Assembly (NCBI RefSeq): GCF_003072645.1
Contig: NZ_CP028897.1
Coordinates: 1,749,658-1,813,657, forward strand
Reading direction: 5' to 3'
DNA: 64,000 nt
From: Dongshaea marina
GTDB lineage: Bacteria; Pseudomonadota; Gammaproteobacteria; Enterobacterales; Aeromonadaceae
Made by a program: the position numbers and the translations under genes. Numbering within the stretch: the first letter of the stretch is position 1; each line of letters starts with the position of its first letter. Shown here piece after piece: positions 20,295-29,861 of the stretch. Below the pieces are notes generated by a model. That model was not told the DNA's origin and did no database searches. It was given only the letters and a program-made list of their open reading frames with translations.

Positions 20295-20485
20295 CAGTGA
20301 GTTTTCTCTGACTGTATCCTTGGGCCGGGTCGTCGCTTTACCATCACCGCCCCGGATGGAGTATCAGAAACCTTGGGATGTGATCCTCAGCTTGATGGAT
20401 GGTGCGACAGAGAGTCTTCCCGGTGGTAACATCATACGGATAATTCAGGGAAGACAGAGCAGCACTGATTTTGGAGTGCATATCA

Positions 20486-20995
20486 ATGGAAAACATTTTT
20501 CACGTAGCTGTTATGGAGCAGGAGATCATCAGCATTTATGGTGATGAAGCTCTGGAGCTGGAAGCTCTCTCAATGCCAGAGCTCATGGCATTTTCAGCAA
20601 AGCATGGTTTCTCAAGGCCCGCTCCCGGGCAAAATAAAAAACGATTCGCCGCCATGCTCAACACCTGCATGAGGGCTGGGATCGAGTTTAAGGATCAACG
20701 GGTGAAGCAACTGATCTTGATCGTGGCTGAGATTTTACAGAGCCTGCCTGATGCCCTGAGTTGGTACCAGCTTCGACCTATTCCGGCACTTGGAGATAGA
20801 ACGGCAAGACAGTTGGTTGCTCTTGGTCGGATCTCGGAACTCATCGGATATATCAAGACGGGGCTTTGTGGACTTTGTGCGAGCGCCAGCCAGACTCCAG
20901 CAACAGCCAAGTCTGTCAGCTGTATGAAGGAGAGAGGGCCTGAGAGCCAGCCTGGTTGTCACCAGCCCGTCCTGGCTTTTGCTGCCTCGCAGTAA
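20486..20995 (+). pseudogene. Possible DUF2384/MbcA-ParS-like antitoxin remnant
   Basis: The predicted protein (from MENIFHVAVMEQE) contains DALSWYQLRPIPALGDRTARQLVALGRISELIGYIKTG with helices around it. This resembles the toxin-binding C-terminal domain of Xre/MbcA/ParS antitoxins, where a PIPALGGRT-like loop precedes an LV..GR helix. After about residue 120 the sequence turns into low-similarity text, just before the repeat block at 21026, so the 3' end seems replaced. No toxin partner is visible. The assignment rests on a remembered motif. Confidence 0.35.
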
Positions 20996-21025
20996 ACCTG
21001 CAGTGCGCGATACAATGAACGGTTT

Positions 21026-21450
21026 GCTATTGGCACAAAGTGACCCTCAATGATCTGAGCTGCGGTCAGCTTATTTGTGCCTGTGGCACAATTGTCCGGC
21101 GGTGGACTTTGGGTCAGGCCGTTCTCAGGCATCCCGCCTGCCACGGCATTGATACATCCTGTATGGCAGGGATGCTCACCCAGTCCCTCTAACAACCCCG
21201 AGGGAGCCCCTCGATTCGCATTGATCCTGAAAATCACTTACTCCTTGAAGCTCAGCATAGACACGCCGCATATCATCCATGATATGCCTACCCAGTTCGA
21301 TATCCCTATCTCTCGCTCTGTCTCTCCGGGAGATACTCCTCCCTTGGCGTGGCTATGCACTCATGGCGTCCTGCCATTCGGCTTCACTCGCATTATGATT
21401 TTCAGGCACGAATCAAAGGGGAAGTAACCCCCGTGAGCGAGTGCCGAGGC
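21026..21450. repeat. Dispersed repeat, copy A
   Basis: About 425 bp, matching copy B (21636-21992) as a direct repeat at both ends and in the middle: shared AAGTGACCCTCAATGATCTGA, GATTCGCATTGATCCTGAAA and ATCAAAGGGGAAGTAACCCC. Copy A carries extra DNA inside the hairpin that copy B closes with CACGCC/GGCGTG, including the nested hairpin GCATATCA-TCCA-TGATATGC (21268-21287). Apparent frames here are not conserved proteins. Confidence 0.8.
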
Positions 21451-21635
21451 GAACTATAAACCTGCTATTTTTGTTTTCGAGGCAGGATGCCGAGTTGCGC
21501 AGCTCTGCGGAGGGACTCGCAGCGCGGAGCGAACTTTTGGTTACTTTTCTTGACAGAAAAGTGACTCGCCGGTCGGGCGAGACCGACAATTGCCACTTTA
21601 GTGGCAAATAGGCATCCGCAGGATATATAAGATCC
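21451..21635. repeat. Linker between repeat copies, with inverted repeats
   Basis: Contains CGAGGCAGGATGCCGAG (stem GGCA/TGCC around GGA), which recurs in inverted orientation near 12575-12605, and GGTTACTTTTCTTGACAGAAAAGT, an 8-bp ACTTTTCT/AGAAAAGT inverted repeat. No gene. Confidence 0.5.
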
Positions 21636-21992
21636 GCTATTGGTATAAAGTGACCCTCAATGATCTGACTTGCGGTCAGCTTATTTGTGCCTGTGGCACA
21701 ACTGTCCGGCCGCGGATGCTACACAAGGATGTGCGAATGTAGCGGTAGCCATGGATGGCGTAAGCTACCTGACGGTCAGAGGGACTGCTCACCCAGTCCC
21801 CCTAACAACCCCGAGGGTGCCCCCCGATTCGCATTGATCCTGAAAATCACTTACTCTTTGAAGCTCAGCATAGACACGCCGTCCTTGGCGTGGCTATGCA
21901 CTCATGGCGTCCTGCCATTCGGCTTCACTCGCATTATGATTTTCAGGTACGAATCAAAGGGGAAGTAACCCCCGTGAGCGAGCGCTGAGGTG
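21636..21992. repeat. Dispersed repeat, copy B
   Basis: Direct repeat of copy A, 357 bp. Its central hairpin is uninterrupted: GCATAGACACGCC pairs with GGCGTGGCTATGC around a GTCCTT loop with one mismatch. It also holds GCCA-TGGA-TGGC (21748-21759) and CACA-AGGA-TGTG (21722-21733). It starts at ATTGGTATAA, the complement of the MITE-type end seen at 12726. Confidence 0.8.
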
Positions 21993-22081
21993 AAGCCTAG
22001 ATGATTGGAGTTGAGCAACAGGACGTTGTGAAAGAGTAGCCAGACCATGGGTGTAACCTCTCCCTGAGAGGTGTAACGAGA

Positions 22082-22373
22082 GACAGGATGTCGAACCGGA
22101 AAGGAATATCATGGATGATATTCGGTCTGTCTACGCGGTGCTTCAATCATCAGCTGAACCGAGGGTAAAGCGAGATCCGGGGCGCCCCGGGAGATGCACG
22201 CCGCTAGCGCCATCCTTGGCTAACGCGGCATTCACACTTCCCTGTGTATCAGAGATGCGGGGCACCTTTGCCATATAGGGATATATCAATGCCGTGAAAG
22301 GCAGGGCGGAGTTGCAAAGCACGTAGCGAGAGCAATGGACTGCGAACTGGAGAGGGCTATCAGGATGGTAGCC
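22082..22373. repeat. Repeat debris before umuDC, inverted relative to 12.4 kb
   Basis: About 22140-22190 is an inverted copy of 12371-12423. Mini-hairpins: GACA-GGA-TGTC (22082-22092), GAATATCA-TGGA-TGATATTC (22104-22123), GCCA-TCCT-TGGC (22209-22220) and GGCTATCA-GGA-TGGTAGCC (22355-22373, with one A/G-type internal mismatch). No gene. Confidence 0.65.
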
Positions 22374-22508
22374 GCCTGAGAACGGCCTTGCCTGCCGCCG
22401 GTCAGCACCGGCACTTGCAGCGAAGCTGCAAATCAGCCGTGTGCAGCACAATGAAACCAACACATCTGATGGTGTTGTCAATCGTGACCCGGTTGCCAGA
22501 GTCTCTGG

Positions 22509-22546
22509 AATCGATAATACTGTATGTACGTACAGTATTATCGATT
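22509..22546. promoter_or_regulatory. LexA (SOS) box of umuDC
   Basis: TACTGTATGTACGTACAGTA (22518-22537) matches the gammaproteobacterial CTG-N10-CAG LexA operator. It is embedded in a 38-bp inverted repeat with a single mismatched pair (AATCGATAATAC... mirrored by ...GTATTATCGATT). It lies 7 bp before the umuD start, so the mRNA start must be very close or lie within it. Confidence 0.93.
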
Positions 22547-22552
22547 GTTGTT

Positions 22553-22978
22553 ATGCTATCAGCCTTTCCAGTGCCATTTGAGAGCCGTGTCCGGCTCTGT
22601 TGCCCGCTGTTTCGGGACCCTGTCGTCGCCGGATTTCCTTCTCCTGCCTCAGACTTTGCAGAGAAAAGTCTGGATCTCAATGAATTGTGTATTCAGCATC
22701 CGGCGGCGACCTATTTTTTGCGGGTTCAGGGGGACTCCATGACTGAAGCCGGGATCTTCGACGGGGACATCGTCGTGGTCGATCGTGCACTGATCCCCCA
22801 ACATGGTGACATAGTGATCGCCGCCCTCAATGGCGAGTTCACCATCAAACGGTTGCATAAAAAAACATCTCTCAAACTGCTGGCCTGTAATCCGGCTTAT
22901 TCTGATATTGAGGTTGGAGCCGATGATCAGTTTGAGCTGTTTGGAGTGGTGAGTTCAGCGGTGCGGTGCCTGCGATGA
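22553..22978 (+). CDS. umuD: SOS mutagenesis protein UmuD (autocleaving)
   Basis: 141-residue LexA/UmuD-family protein that cleaves itself on RecA filaments to become UmuD', the accessory subunit of Pol V. The catalytic dyad is present: Ser62 in GDSMTEAGIF and Lys99 in GEFTIKRL. The cleavage site is Ala26-Gly27 (VVAG-FPSPA), where E. coli has Cys-Gly. The frame is open further upstream, but ATG 22553 follows the LexA box and gives the usual UmuD length (139 in E. coli). It overlaps umuC by 4 bp (ATGA), implying translational coupling. Confidence 0.95.
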   Translation: MLSAFPVPFESRVRLCCPLFRDPVVAGFPSPASDFAEKSLDLNELCIQHPAATYFLRVQGDSMTEAGIFDGDIVVVDRALIPQHGDIVIAALNGEFTIKRLHKKTSLKLLACNPAYSDIEVGADDQFELFGVVSSAVRCLR

Positions 22979-24243
22979 GTCGCTGCTACGCCCTGGTCGA
23001 TTGTAATAATTTCTACGCCAGCTGCGAGCGGCTTTTTCGCCCCGATCTGGTGCGCCAGCCGATCGTGGTGCTCTCCAATAATGATGGCTGTGTGGTCGCC
23101 CGTTCAAAGGAGGCCAAGGCTCTGGGGATCCCGATGGCGGTACCGGCCTTTAAGATCAAAGATCTCATCCTGTCGGGGAAGGTGCTGGCGTTTTCCAGTA
23201 ACTATCCTCTGTATGCGGATGTGAGTGAGCGGGTGATCCGTACTCTGGAGAGCCTGGCTCCCGCCTGTGAAGTTTACTCGATTGATGAGAGTTTTGTTGA
23301 TCTCACGGGAGTTCGGGGGGAGCGCCTGGAGCAGCTTGCGCAGAAGATCCGTCAGCGGGTGCTGCACTGGACCGGTATTTCGGTCGGGATTGGGATCGGC
23401 CCAACCAAGACACTGGCGAAGCTGGCAAACTATGCTGCTAAAAAATACCCGGCAACGGGAGGCATAGTTGATCTGAGCGATCCTGTGCGAGCCGCGAGGC
23501 TGATGGCGTTAACTCCTGTGGATGAGGTCTGGGGGGTCGGGCGCCGCCTGGCGCGTCAGCTTGCGGCCATCGGCTGTCAGACGGCCGCCGATCTGGCGGG
23601 GCGTTACCCTAAACTGATTCGTCAGCGGTTCTCGGTAGCTTTGGAGCGAACCGTGCGGGAGCTCAATGGTGAACCCTGTTTTGGGTTTGAGCAGCAACCG
23701 GCGGACAAGCAGCAGATCATCTGCTCGCGATCCTTTGGCAGTAAGATCACCAGTCTGGGTGCGTTGCGTGAAGCGGTGAGTGAGTTTGCTGCCAGAGCCT
23801 GCGAGAAGCTACGGGCTCAGCGCAGTTATGCGGGCAGCGTATCTGTATTTGTTCGCAGCAGCCCGTTTGCCGAGGGTGCTCCTTACTATGCGAAGCGCAG
23901 TATCTCTGAGCTGACATTTCCCTGCGATGATACCCGGGATATTCTCGAGCTGGCGCTGACTCAGCTGGCCGCTATCTATCGGGAGGGGATTCAATACGCC
24001 AAGGCCGGGGTGATGCTGGGGGACTTCAGGCGGGCAGGGGAGTATCAGGGCGATCTTTTTTGCTCCAAAGTGGAGCGCCCTCACAGCCGCGAGCTGATGC
24101 AGACCTTGGATCGGATCAACCGTAGTGGCAGGGGGCGACTGCGCTTTGCCTGCCAGGGGGTACAGCAGCCCTGGAAAATGCGCCAGCTACATCTGTCCCC
24201 CCGCTATACCACCTGCTGGGATGAGCTTGCAATCGTGCGTTAA
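22975..24243 (+). CDS. umuC: DNA polymerase V catalytic subunit UmuC
   Basis: Y-family translesion polymerase, 422 residues as in E. coli. Palm motifs: ALVDCNNFYASCERLF (first catalytic Asp, residues about 5-20) and YSIDESFVDLTG (second acidic pair, about 99-110). Helix-hairpin-helix region: GIGPTKTLAKLANYAAKK. The DUF4113 tail ends with RYTTCWDELAIVR. It forms Pol V with UmuD'2 under LexA control. The stop codon lies about 11 bp before the remnant of an IS1-family element. Confidence 0.96.
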   Translation: MSRCYALVDCNNFYASCERLFRPDLVRQPIVVLSNNDGCVVARSKEAKALGIPMAVPAFKIKDLILSGKVLAFSSNYPLYADVSERVIRTLESLAPACEVYSIDESFVDLTGVRGERLEQLAQKIRQRVLHWTGISVGIGIGPTKTLAKLANYAAKKYPATGGIVDLSDPVRAARLMALTPVDEVWGVGRRLARQLAAIGCQTAADLAGRYPKLIRQRFSVALERTVRELNGEPCFGFEQQPADKQQIICSRSFGSKITSLGALREAVSEFAARACEKLRAQRSYAGSVSVFVRSSPFAEGAPYYAKRSISELTFPCDDTRDILELALTQLAAIYREGIQYAKAGVMLGDFRRAGEYQGDLFCSKVERPHSRELMQTLDRINRSGRGRLRFACQGVQQPWKMRQLHLSPRYTTCWDELAIVR

Positions 24244-24498
24244 CGATTTTTATTGTACCTTCGAAGCGTTGTAGAACACCCCATCAAGAAATGAAGCGGG
24301 TCGCTTGAACTTGTAGGGTGAAGATTTTGTCTGAGAGCTGCTTTCAGGACAATACAACGCTTATAGCCACCTCTGTTATTCTTGGTACACACTGAAGCGT
24401 GCAAAGGCTCGATGAGCCCAAAAAGTTTCTGATAGGAGATATTAGTTCGGGGATTCAACGAAGTGAGCGGTTGAATTATGCCGTTTAGAGTCAAGGAG

Positions 24499-25539
24499 GG
24501 CGTTGTTTCCTAAATCGATGGAACCTTTTGGTTTGAGCAAGATCTGATCTCCCATCGTCATGATGGGAAGCTTCAAATGGGTAAATCCAACGGCAAAATC
24601 AAGAACTGGTCTCAATACAATAAAGCATTGGTAAAGCGTGGCTCGATCACCTTCTGGTTGGATGAGAATGCAGTCAAAAACTGGCATTGTCAGGAGCACC
24701 ATGGCGACAGAGGAAGAGGCTTCACGTTCAGTGATACCGCTATCGAAACCGCGTTGATGCTCAAAGGAGTATTCAGCCTTCCACTGAGGGGGTTGTAAGG
24801 ATTCCTTGATTCGGTCTTTCAGCTCATGAATGTTCCTCTTAAGTCACCGACTTATAGCTGTATCAGCAAACGAGCGAAGACCGTTGAGATAAAATATCGC
24901 CGCCCCAGCCGAGGCCCTGTTGCTCACGTGGTCGTTGATGGGACAGGGCTCAAAATCCACGGTGAGGGCGAGTGGAAAATGCGCAAGCACGGAAAAGAAA
25001 AGCGCCGAGTTTGGCGCAAGCTCCACCTGGCTGTTGATGCTCAAACTCATGAAATCATAGCAGCCGAGGTCAGCCTTGATAGTGTTGGAGATAACGAGGT
25101 GTTGCCGACCTTATTAAACCCACTACGACGCAAGATACAGCAAGTCTCAGCAGATGGTGCATACGATACAGAGGCTTGCTATGCACTGTTACAGAGAAAG
25201 GGTTGTAAACCAACGATTCCTCCCCGCAGTAATGCAGCTTACTGGAAAGGAGATCATCCCAGAAATGAAGCTGTCGAAGCGCTTAAAAATGGGCAGCTTT
25301 CACAATGGAAGCATGACAACGACTACCATCAGCGCTCGTTAGCAGAAACAGCAATGTCTCGCTACAAACAGCTCAATTCTCCACAGCTGAGCTTACGTTG
25401 TTATAACGGTCAGGTTGGGGAAGCCTTGGCCGGAGTTAAAGCTTTAAACAAAGTGATCGGGCTTGGTATGCCTGTCAGGCAGCAAGCTGCCTGAATGGGT
25501 ACAAGTCAATTATCAGACTCGGATTTAGGAAACAACGCC
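24499..25539 (+). mobile_element. IS903-type (IS5 family) insertion sequence, copy 1
   Basis: 1041 bp with perfect 18-bp terminal inverted repeats (GGCGTTGTTTCCTAAATC). It is flanked by the 9-bp target duplication GTCAAGGAG at 24490-24498 and 25540-25548, the duplication length expected of the IS903 group. It is inserted in the IS1-family remnant and nearly identical to copy 2 at 32383-33423. Confidence 0.97.
24577..25494 (+). pseudogene. IS903-type transposase with premature stop
   Basis: Same 305-codon transposase as in copy 2, but CAA (Gln74) is TAA at 24796-24798, so translation would stop after 73 residues. Everything after is intact (VVVDGTGLKIHGEGEW, YDTEACYAL and SLAETAMSRYKQL carry the DDE residues). 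This copy is probably dead unless complemented in trans. Confidence 0.93.
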
Positions 25540-25655
25540 GTCAAGGAGCATCTAGAGCCAAACTGGCTCGCCTTGATCGATAAATGCCATCACGACCAAA
25601 GCCGTGATGGTGAACATACTCCTCTTGCTAGAAATTCTGATATTTCAATTTATAC

Positions 25656-26244
25656 AATACTATCTTGCTAAATCAGATTTATTTTATAGAGAAATAATAG
25701 GCATGTCCCATAATAATAGCTGGTTCTATATTACTAGATATCTGATAAGGTATTAAAGGAGCTTTAAATATGAGAAGACCCTGACTGGTGCGTTATTGTC
25801 TATTTAATGGTGATATTTACCCCAATAAATAATCATTACTCTTGTTAGAAAAAACAAAACGCAGTGTAAAAAAAAACAAGATATCCCTCTGTTTTGTGAT
25901 GTCATATAATCTATTCTCTAAATTGAATACCTATATCTGTAAAGACACTGTGAAGAGGATTCATAGGGGCTCGTCGTTCTATGTAGAACTATTCGATATA
26001 AGAGCAATCATTTTCTATTCAGAACTAAAGTAGATAATAAGTCCATAGGAGAATAAGTTAACCAATAGATGAGCGATTTTTAGTCATACATTATATATAT
26101 CAGAATAAATGATTGTTTTATCAATGCTTATTGAGTGGCGACATTTTTTGTGAAAGCTGAACTTTATTATGATTCAGCCTGGGGATACTTGAATTTCTAT
26201 TATACCCTTGGGATGGAGTCCGATAGGATTATCTTTGATTATGG
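25656..26244. other. AT-rich leader region of the soe cluster
   Basis: About 590 bp, clearly richer in A and T than the flanking genes. The short frames are Lys/Phe-rich chance products without ribosome-binding sites. It probably holds the promoter of the sulfite dehydrogenase genes, but I could not fix a -35/-10 pair. Confidence 0.4.
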
Positions 26245-29168
26245 ATGACCAAAATGAAAAGAAAAACAAAACAACTAGACGAGTTATTGGAGATTAAAAA
26301 AACTACTTGCTATATGTGCGCCTGTCGCTGTGGTATTCGGGTACACCTGCGAAATGGAGAGATTCGATATATCGATGGGAATCCGGAGCATCCTCTTAAT
26401 CAGGGGGTGATTTGTGCTAAGGGCGCATCAGGGATCATGAAACAATATTCACCGGCACGTCTCACTGTTCCACTTAAGCGCAAAGAGTCGAGTGAGCGTG
26501 GTAAAGCGGAATTTGAGCCGATTGGATGGGAGGAAGTGTTTGAGATCCTTGCAAATCGTCTTGGCCACCTGCGTGCAACCGACCCCAAGAAGTTTGCCTT
26601 GTTTACTGGGCGGGATCAGATGCAGGCCCTAACAGGTCTTTTTGCTAAACAGTTTGGTACTCCAAATTATGCTGCTCATGGTGGTTTTTGTTCGGTCAAT
26701 ATGGCGGCAGGAATGATCTATACCCTTGGAGGATCTTTTTGGGAGTTTGGCGGCCCGGATCTTGATAAGGCCAAACTGTTTATCATGATTGGGACCGCAG
26801 AGGATCATCACTCTAACCCGATGAAGATTGCCCTAAGTAAATTTAAGCGCTCAGGTGGTCGATTTATCGCGATCAACCCAATTCGTACTGGGTATGCAGC
26901 GATTGCTGATGAATGGATAGCCATTAAGCCAGGTACTGATGGGGCATTATTTATGGCGATCCTCTATTTGCTATTCAAGCATGACGCCTATGATCATCAA
27001 TTTGTAGCTCGATATAGCAATGCAGCCGGATTGGTTAACCTGGATCCTGATAGTCCACAATGTGGTCTTCTTGTCGCCTCGGATAGCAAAGATCCTCTGA
27101 CTCCACACTTATGGTGGGATCCAGAAACAAATCAAGCCGTCACGGATCACAAAGCCGGTGTTTTGCCAGCCCTTGAGGGGGAATACCAATTAGAGGATGG
27201 TACCCCCGTTGCGCCGGTTCTTGAGTTACTACGTCGTCAAGTCACAGACTGTACTCCCGAGTGGGCTGCAGATATCACCGGGATTGAGTCTTCGGCAATT
27301 ATCCGCTTAGCTCGAGAGATGATTGCTCTGTTCAAAGAGCAGCGTATCTCTATGCCCATCCATTGGACGGACAGCTGGGGAGTGCATCATCAACAAGTGG
27401 AGGGAACACCAGTTGCTTTCCATGCCATGCGTGGTTTAGCTGCTCATTCGAATGGATTTCAGACCATCCGTGCTCTCTCAGTACTGATGACTATGCTAGG
27501 CACGATTGATTGTCCCGGAGGTTTTCGCCACAAAGCACCTTACCCGCAGATGACCCCTCCTTATGCTAAGCCGCCCAACAGTTCAGAATCAATTCGGATC
27601 AACTCGCCACTTAGCATGGGCCATTAGGTTGGCCAGCCTCTCCGGAAGATTTGGCTGTTGATGAACAGGGTAGGCCTCTTAGGATCGATAAGGCATTCTC
27701 TTGGGAGTACCCGCTTGCGGTTCATGGCATGATGCATAATGTAATTACCAACGCTTGGCGTGGTGATCCCTACTCAATCGATACTCTATTGATTTTCATG
27801 TCCAATATGGCCTGGAATTCCACGATGAACACTCAAAAAGTGCGCGAGATGTTAGTGGATAAAAGCCCGGATGGTCATTATAAGATCCCATTTCTGGTTG
27901 TATGTGATGCCTTTCAGTCGGAAATGACTGCATTCGCAGATCTTATCCTTCCCGACACTACCTATCTGGAGCGTCATGATGTGATGTCTATGCTGGATAG
28001 GCCTATCTCAGAGTATGATGGTCCGGTTGATTCGGTTCGAATTCCGGTATTGCCTCCTACGGGTGAATGCAAGCCTTTTCAGGATGTTTTAATCGAGCTT
28101 GGATCTCGTCTCAAATTACCCGCCTTTACGACTGAGCAGGGAGAAGCCAGATACAGCGACTACTGTGACTTTATTACGAACTATCAAACGGCTCCTAGCT
28201 CAGGAGTGGGTTTCCTAATGGGTTGGCGTGGCAAAGATGGCAAAAGTGGCCTTAGAGGTGAGCCGAATCCAAACCAGTGGCGGCAATATGCAGAAAATAA
28301 TTGCTATTACCATCACAAGCTACCGCCAGGGCAGCAGTTTATGCGTAATTGTAATAGCCATTACCTTGATTTTGCTAAAGATATGGGATTTAGAGCTGAT
28401 TCGGCACCGGCATTGATTCAAATCTATTCTGAGGTGTTACAGAAGTTTCGCCTTGCAGCCCTGGGCCAGACTGAGGGACGTCGCCCGCCAGCCCGTTTGG
28501 CTCAGCGAATCGTCGAGTATTTCGATCCACTTCCATTCTGGTATCCCTCCCTGGAGTCACAGCAGACAGATAATAGTCGCTATCCCCTGTTTGCTGTAAC
28601 CCAAAGACCGATGGCGATGTATCACTCCTGGGATTCGCAAAATGCTTGGTTACGGCAGATCCATGGAGAAAACCCCCTCTATATTCACCCTGCGACAGCC
28701 GAGCACAATGGGATCAGAGATGGTGACTGGATCCTTGTTGAATCCCAGTGGGGACAAGTTCGCTGCCAGGCACGCTACAGTGAAGCGGTGAACCCAAATA
28801 CGGTGTGGACCTGGAATGCGATAGGTAAGGCTCCCGGTGCCTGGCTCCTCTCAAAAGATGCGAGTGAGGCTAGTCGAGGCTTTCTACTGAATCACTTGAT
28901 TAGCGAGGAGTTACCTGCCTGTGAGCAAGGAGTCACTCATTATTCAAACTCCGATCCTATTACCGGTCAGGCGGGTTGGTACGATGTTAAGGTTCGCCTC
29001 TCTCCTGTTTGTAAAGATGAGCTATCTACTCAGGCTCGACCTTCAGCTATGCAGCCTCTTCCCGGTACGGTAGGTGTACTGGATCCCAGGGTTCAGGGGT
29101 ACAGGGCTGGCCAGGGAATTTTCTCTGGTTGGCTAAAGCGCATGATGCCTGTTCAACGTAAATCTTAA
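26245..29168 (+). CDS. soeA: Molybdopterin sulfite dehydrogenase catalytic subunit, SoeA-like (apparent frameshift)
   Basis: Large complex-iron-sulfur molybdoenzyme subunit of the DMSO-reductase superfamily. The N-terminal 4Fe-4S motif reads CYMCACRCGIRVHL...GVICAKG (about residues 21-53), followed by QYSPARLTVPLKR. No Tat signal is visible, which fits a cytoplasmic SoeA-type enzyme oxidising sulfite to sulfate. The frame breaks near 27618-27620: one extra G there gives SMGPLGWPASPEDLAVDEQG, the expected continuation, instead of a TAG stop. About 975 residues when joined. Neighbours encode the Fe-S subunit, a DmsC-type anchor and a TauE-type exporter, which favours SoeABC over DMSO or thiosulfate reductase. 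Substrate remains an inference. Confidence 0.78.
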
Positions 29169-29180
29169 GGAGCCTCTGTT

Positions 29181-29861
29181 ATGTCTCAAATGGCTTTAGT
29201 TATTGATCTTAATGTTTGTGTTGGCTGCCAGGCATGTGTCACCAGCTGCAAAGAGTGGAATACCTCGGGACAGGCTGGAGCTCTGAATGATTTGGAGCCG
29301 TATGGAGAAAATCCCTGTGGAACCTTTTTTAATCGGGTACAGACCTATGAGGCTGGTCAATATCCAGATGTGGAGACAGTTCACTTTCCAAAATCTTGCC
29401 TGCATTGCGAAAACCCACCCTGTGTTCCTGTATGTCCGACGGGCGCGAGTTATAAGCGAAAATCCGATGGGGTTGTATTAATCGATTATGACAAGTGTAT
29501 TGGCTGTAAGTATTGTGCATGGGCTTGTCCCTATGGCGTTCGAGAGTTTGATCTAAAGCGCAAAGAGATGACGAAATGCACTCTATGTTCCGATCGAATC
29601 AATAATCCAGATCTTCCAAGAGATGAACGCAAACCCGCTTGCGTCTTGGCATGTCCGACTTCGGCGCGGATCTTTGGTGACATTCATGATCCCAATTCAG
29701 AGGTATCTAAGGCGATCGATGAGCATGGAGGCTATCAGCTGATGCCTGAGTTAGGTACCCAGCCATCAAATCATTATTTACCTCGCAGGATACAAACTGT
29801 CGATTTGGGTGAATCTCTGATTACCAGCTGTCAGTGTGGTTCACAGGAGGTGTCATCATGA
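29181..29861 (+). CDS. soeB: Four-cluster ferredoxin subunit, SoeB/DmsB-like
   Basis: 226-residue electron-transfer subunit with four Cys clusters: CVGCQACVTSCKEWN (about residues 13-27), CLHCENPPCVPVCPTGA, CIGCKYCAWACPYGVRE, and CTLCSDRI...CVLACPTSARIFGD. It passes electrons between the molybdenum subunit and the membrane anchor on the cytoplasmic face. It starts 12 bp after soeA with an AAGGAG site and overlaps soeC by 4 bp. Confidence 0.88.
   Translation: MSQMALVIDLNVCVGCQACVTSCKEWNTSGQAGALNDLEPYGENPCGTFFNRVQTYEAGQYPDVETVHFPKSCLHCENPPCVPVCPTGASYKRKSDGVVLIDYDKCIGCKYCAWACPYGVREFDLKRKEMTKCTLCSDRINNPDLPRDERKPACVLACPTSARIFGDIHDPNSEVSKAIDEHGGYQLMPELGTQPSNHYLPRRIQTVDLGESLITSCQCGSQEVSS

Larger units (their letters stand above)
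24255..25655 (-). mobile_element. Decayed IS1-family element, interrupted by an IS903-type copy
   Basis: On the minus strand, the 24255-24498 part translates as a degenerate InsB C-terminus (LFGLIEPLHASVCTKNNRGGYKRC, compared with LLEIIEPLHVAMFTSDDWGSYKRC in the intact copy at 31.7 kb). The 25549-25655 part retains an InsA piece (VHHHGFGRDG). The segment joining the two reading frames is missing, and the terminal repeat near 24255 is eroded. It represents an iso-IS1 distinct from the intact copy and can no longer move itself. Confidence 0.8.

Noticed and set aside
21077-21968. Open frames of 93-116 residues in the repeat copies, sharing C-terminal sequence
   Set aside because: They share sequence only because the DNA is repeated; no ribosome-binding sites, and the frames cross hairpins.
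21026-21992. Possible CRISPR array
   Set aside because: Only two long unequal copies, no short regular repeats and no cas genes.
22388-22552. N-terminal extension of umuD to 196 residues
   Set aside because: It would be translated across the LexA box; the 141-residue form matches the family and has the correct start position.
25842-26033. 63-residue frame before soeA
   Set aside because: Lys-rich, AT-driven, without start signals; most likely chance.
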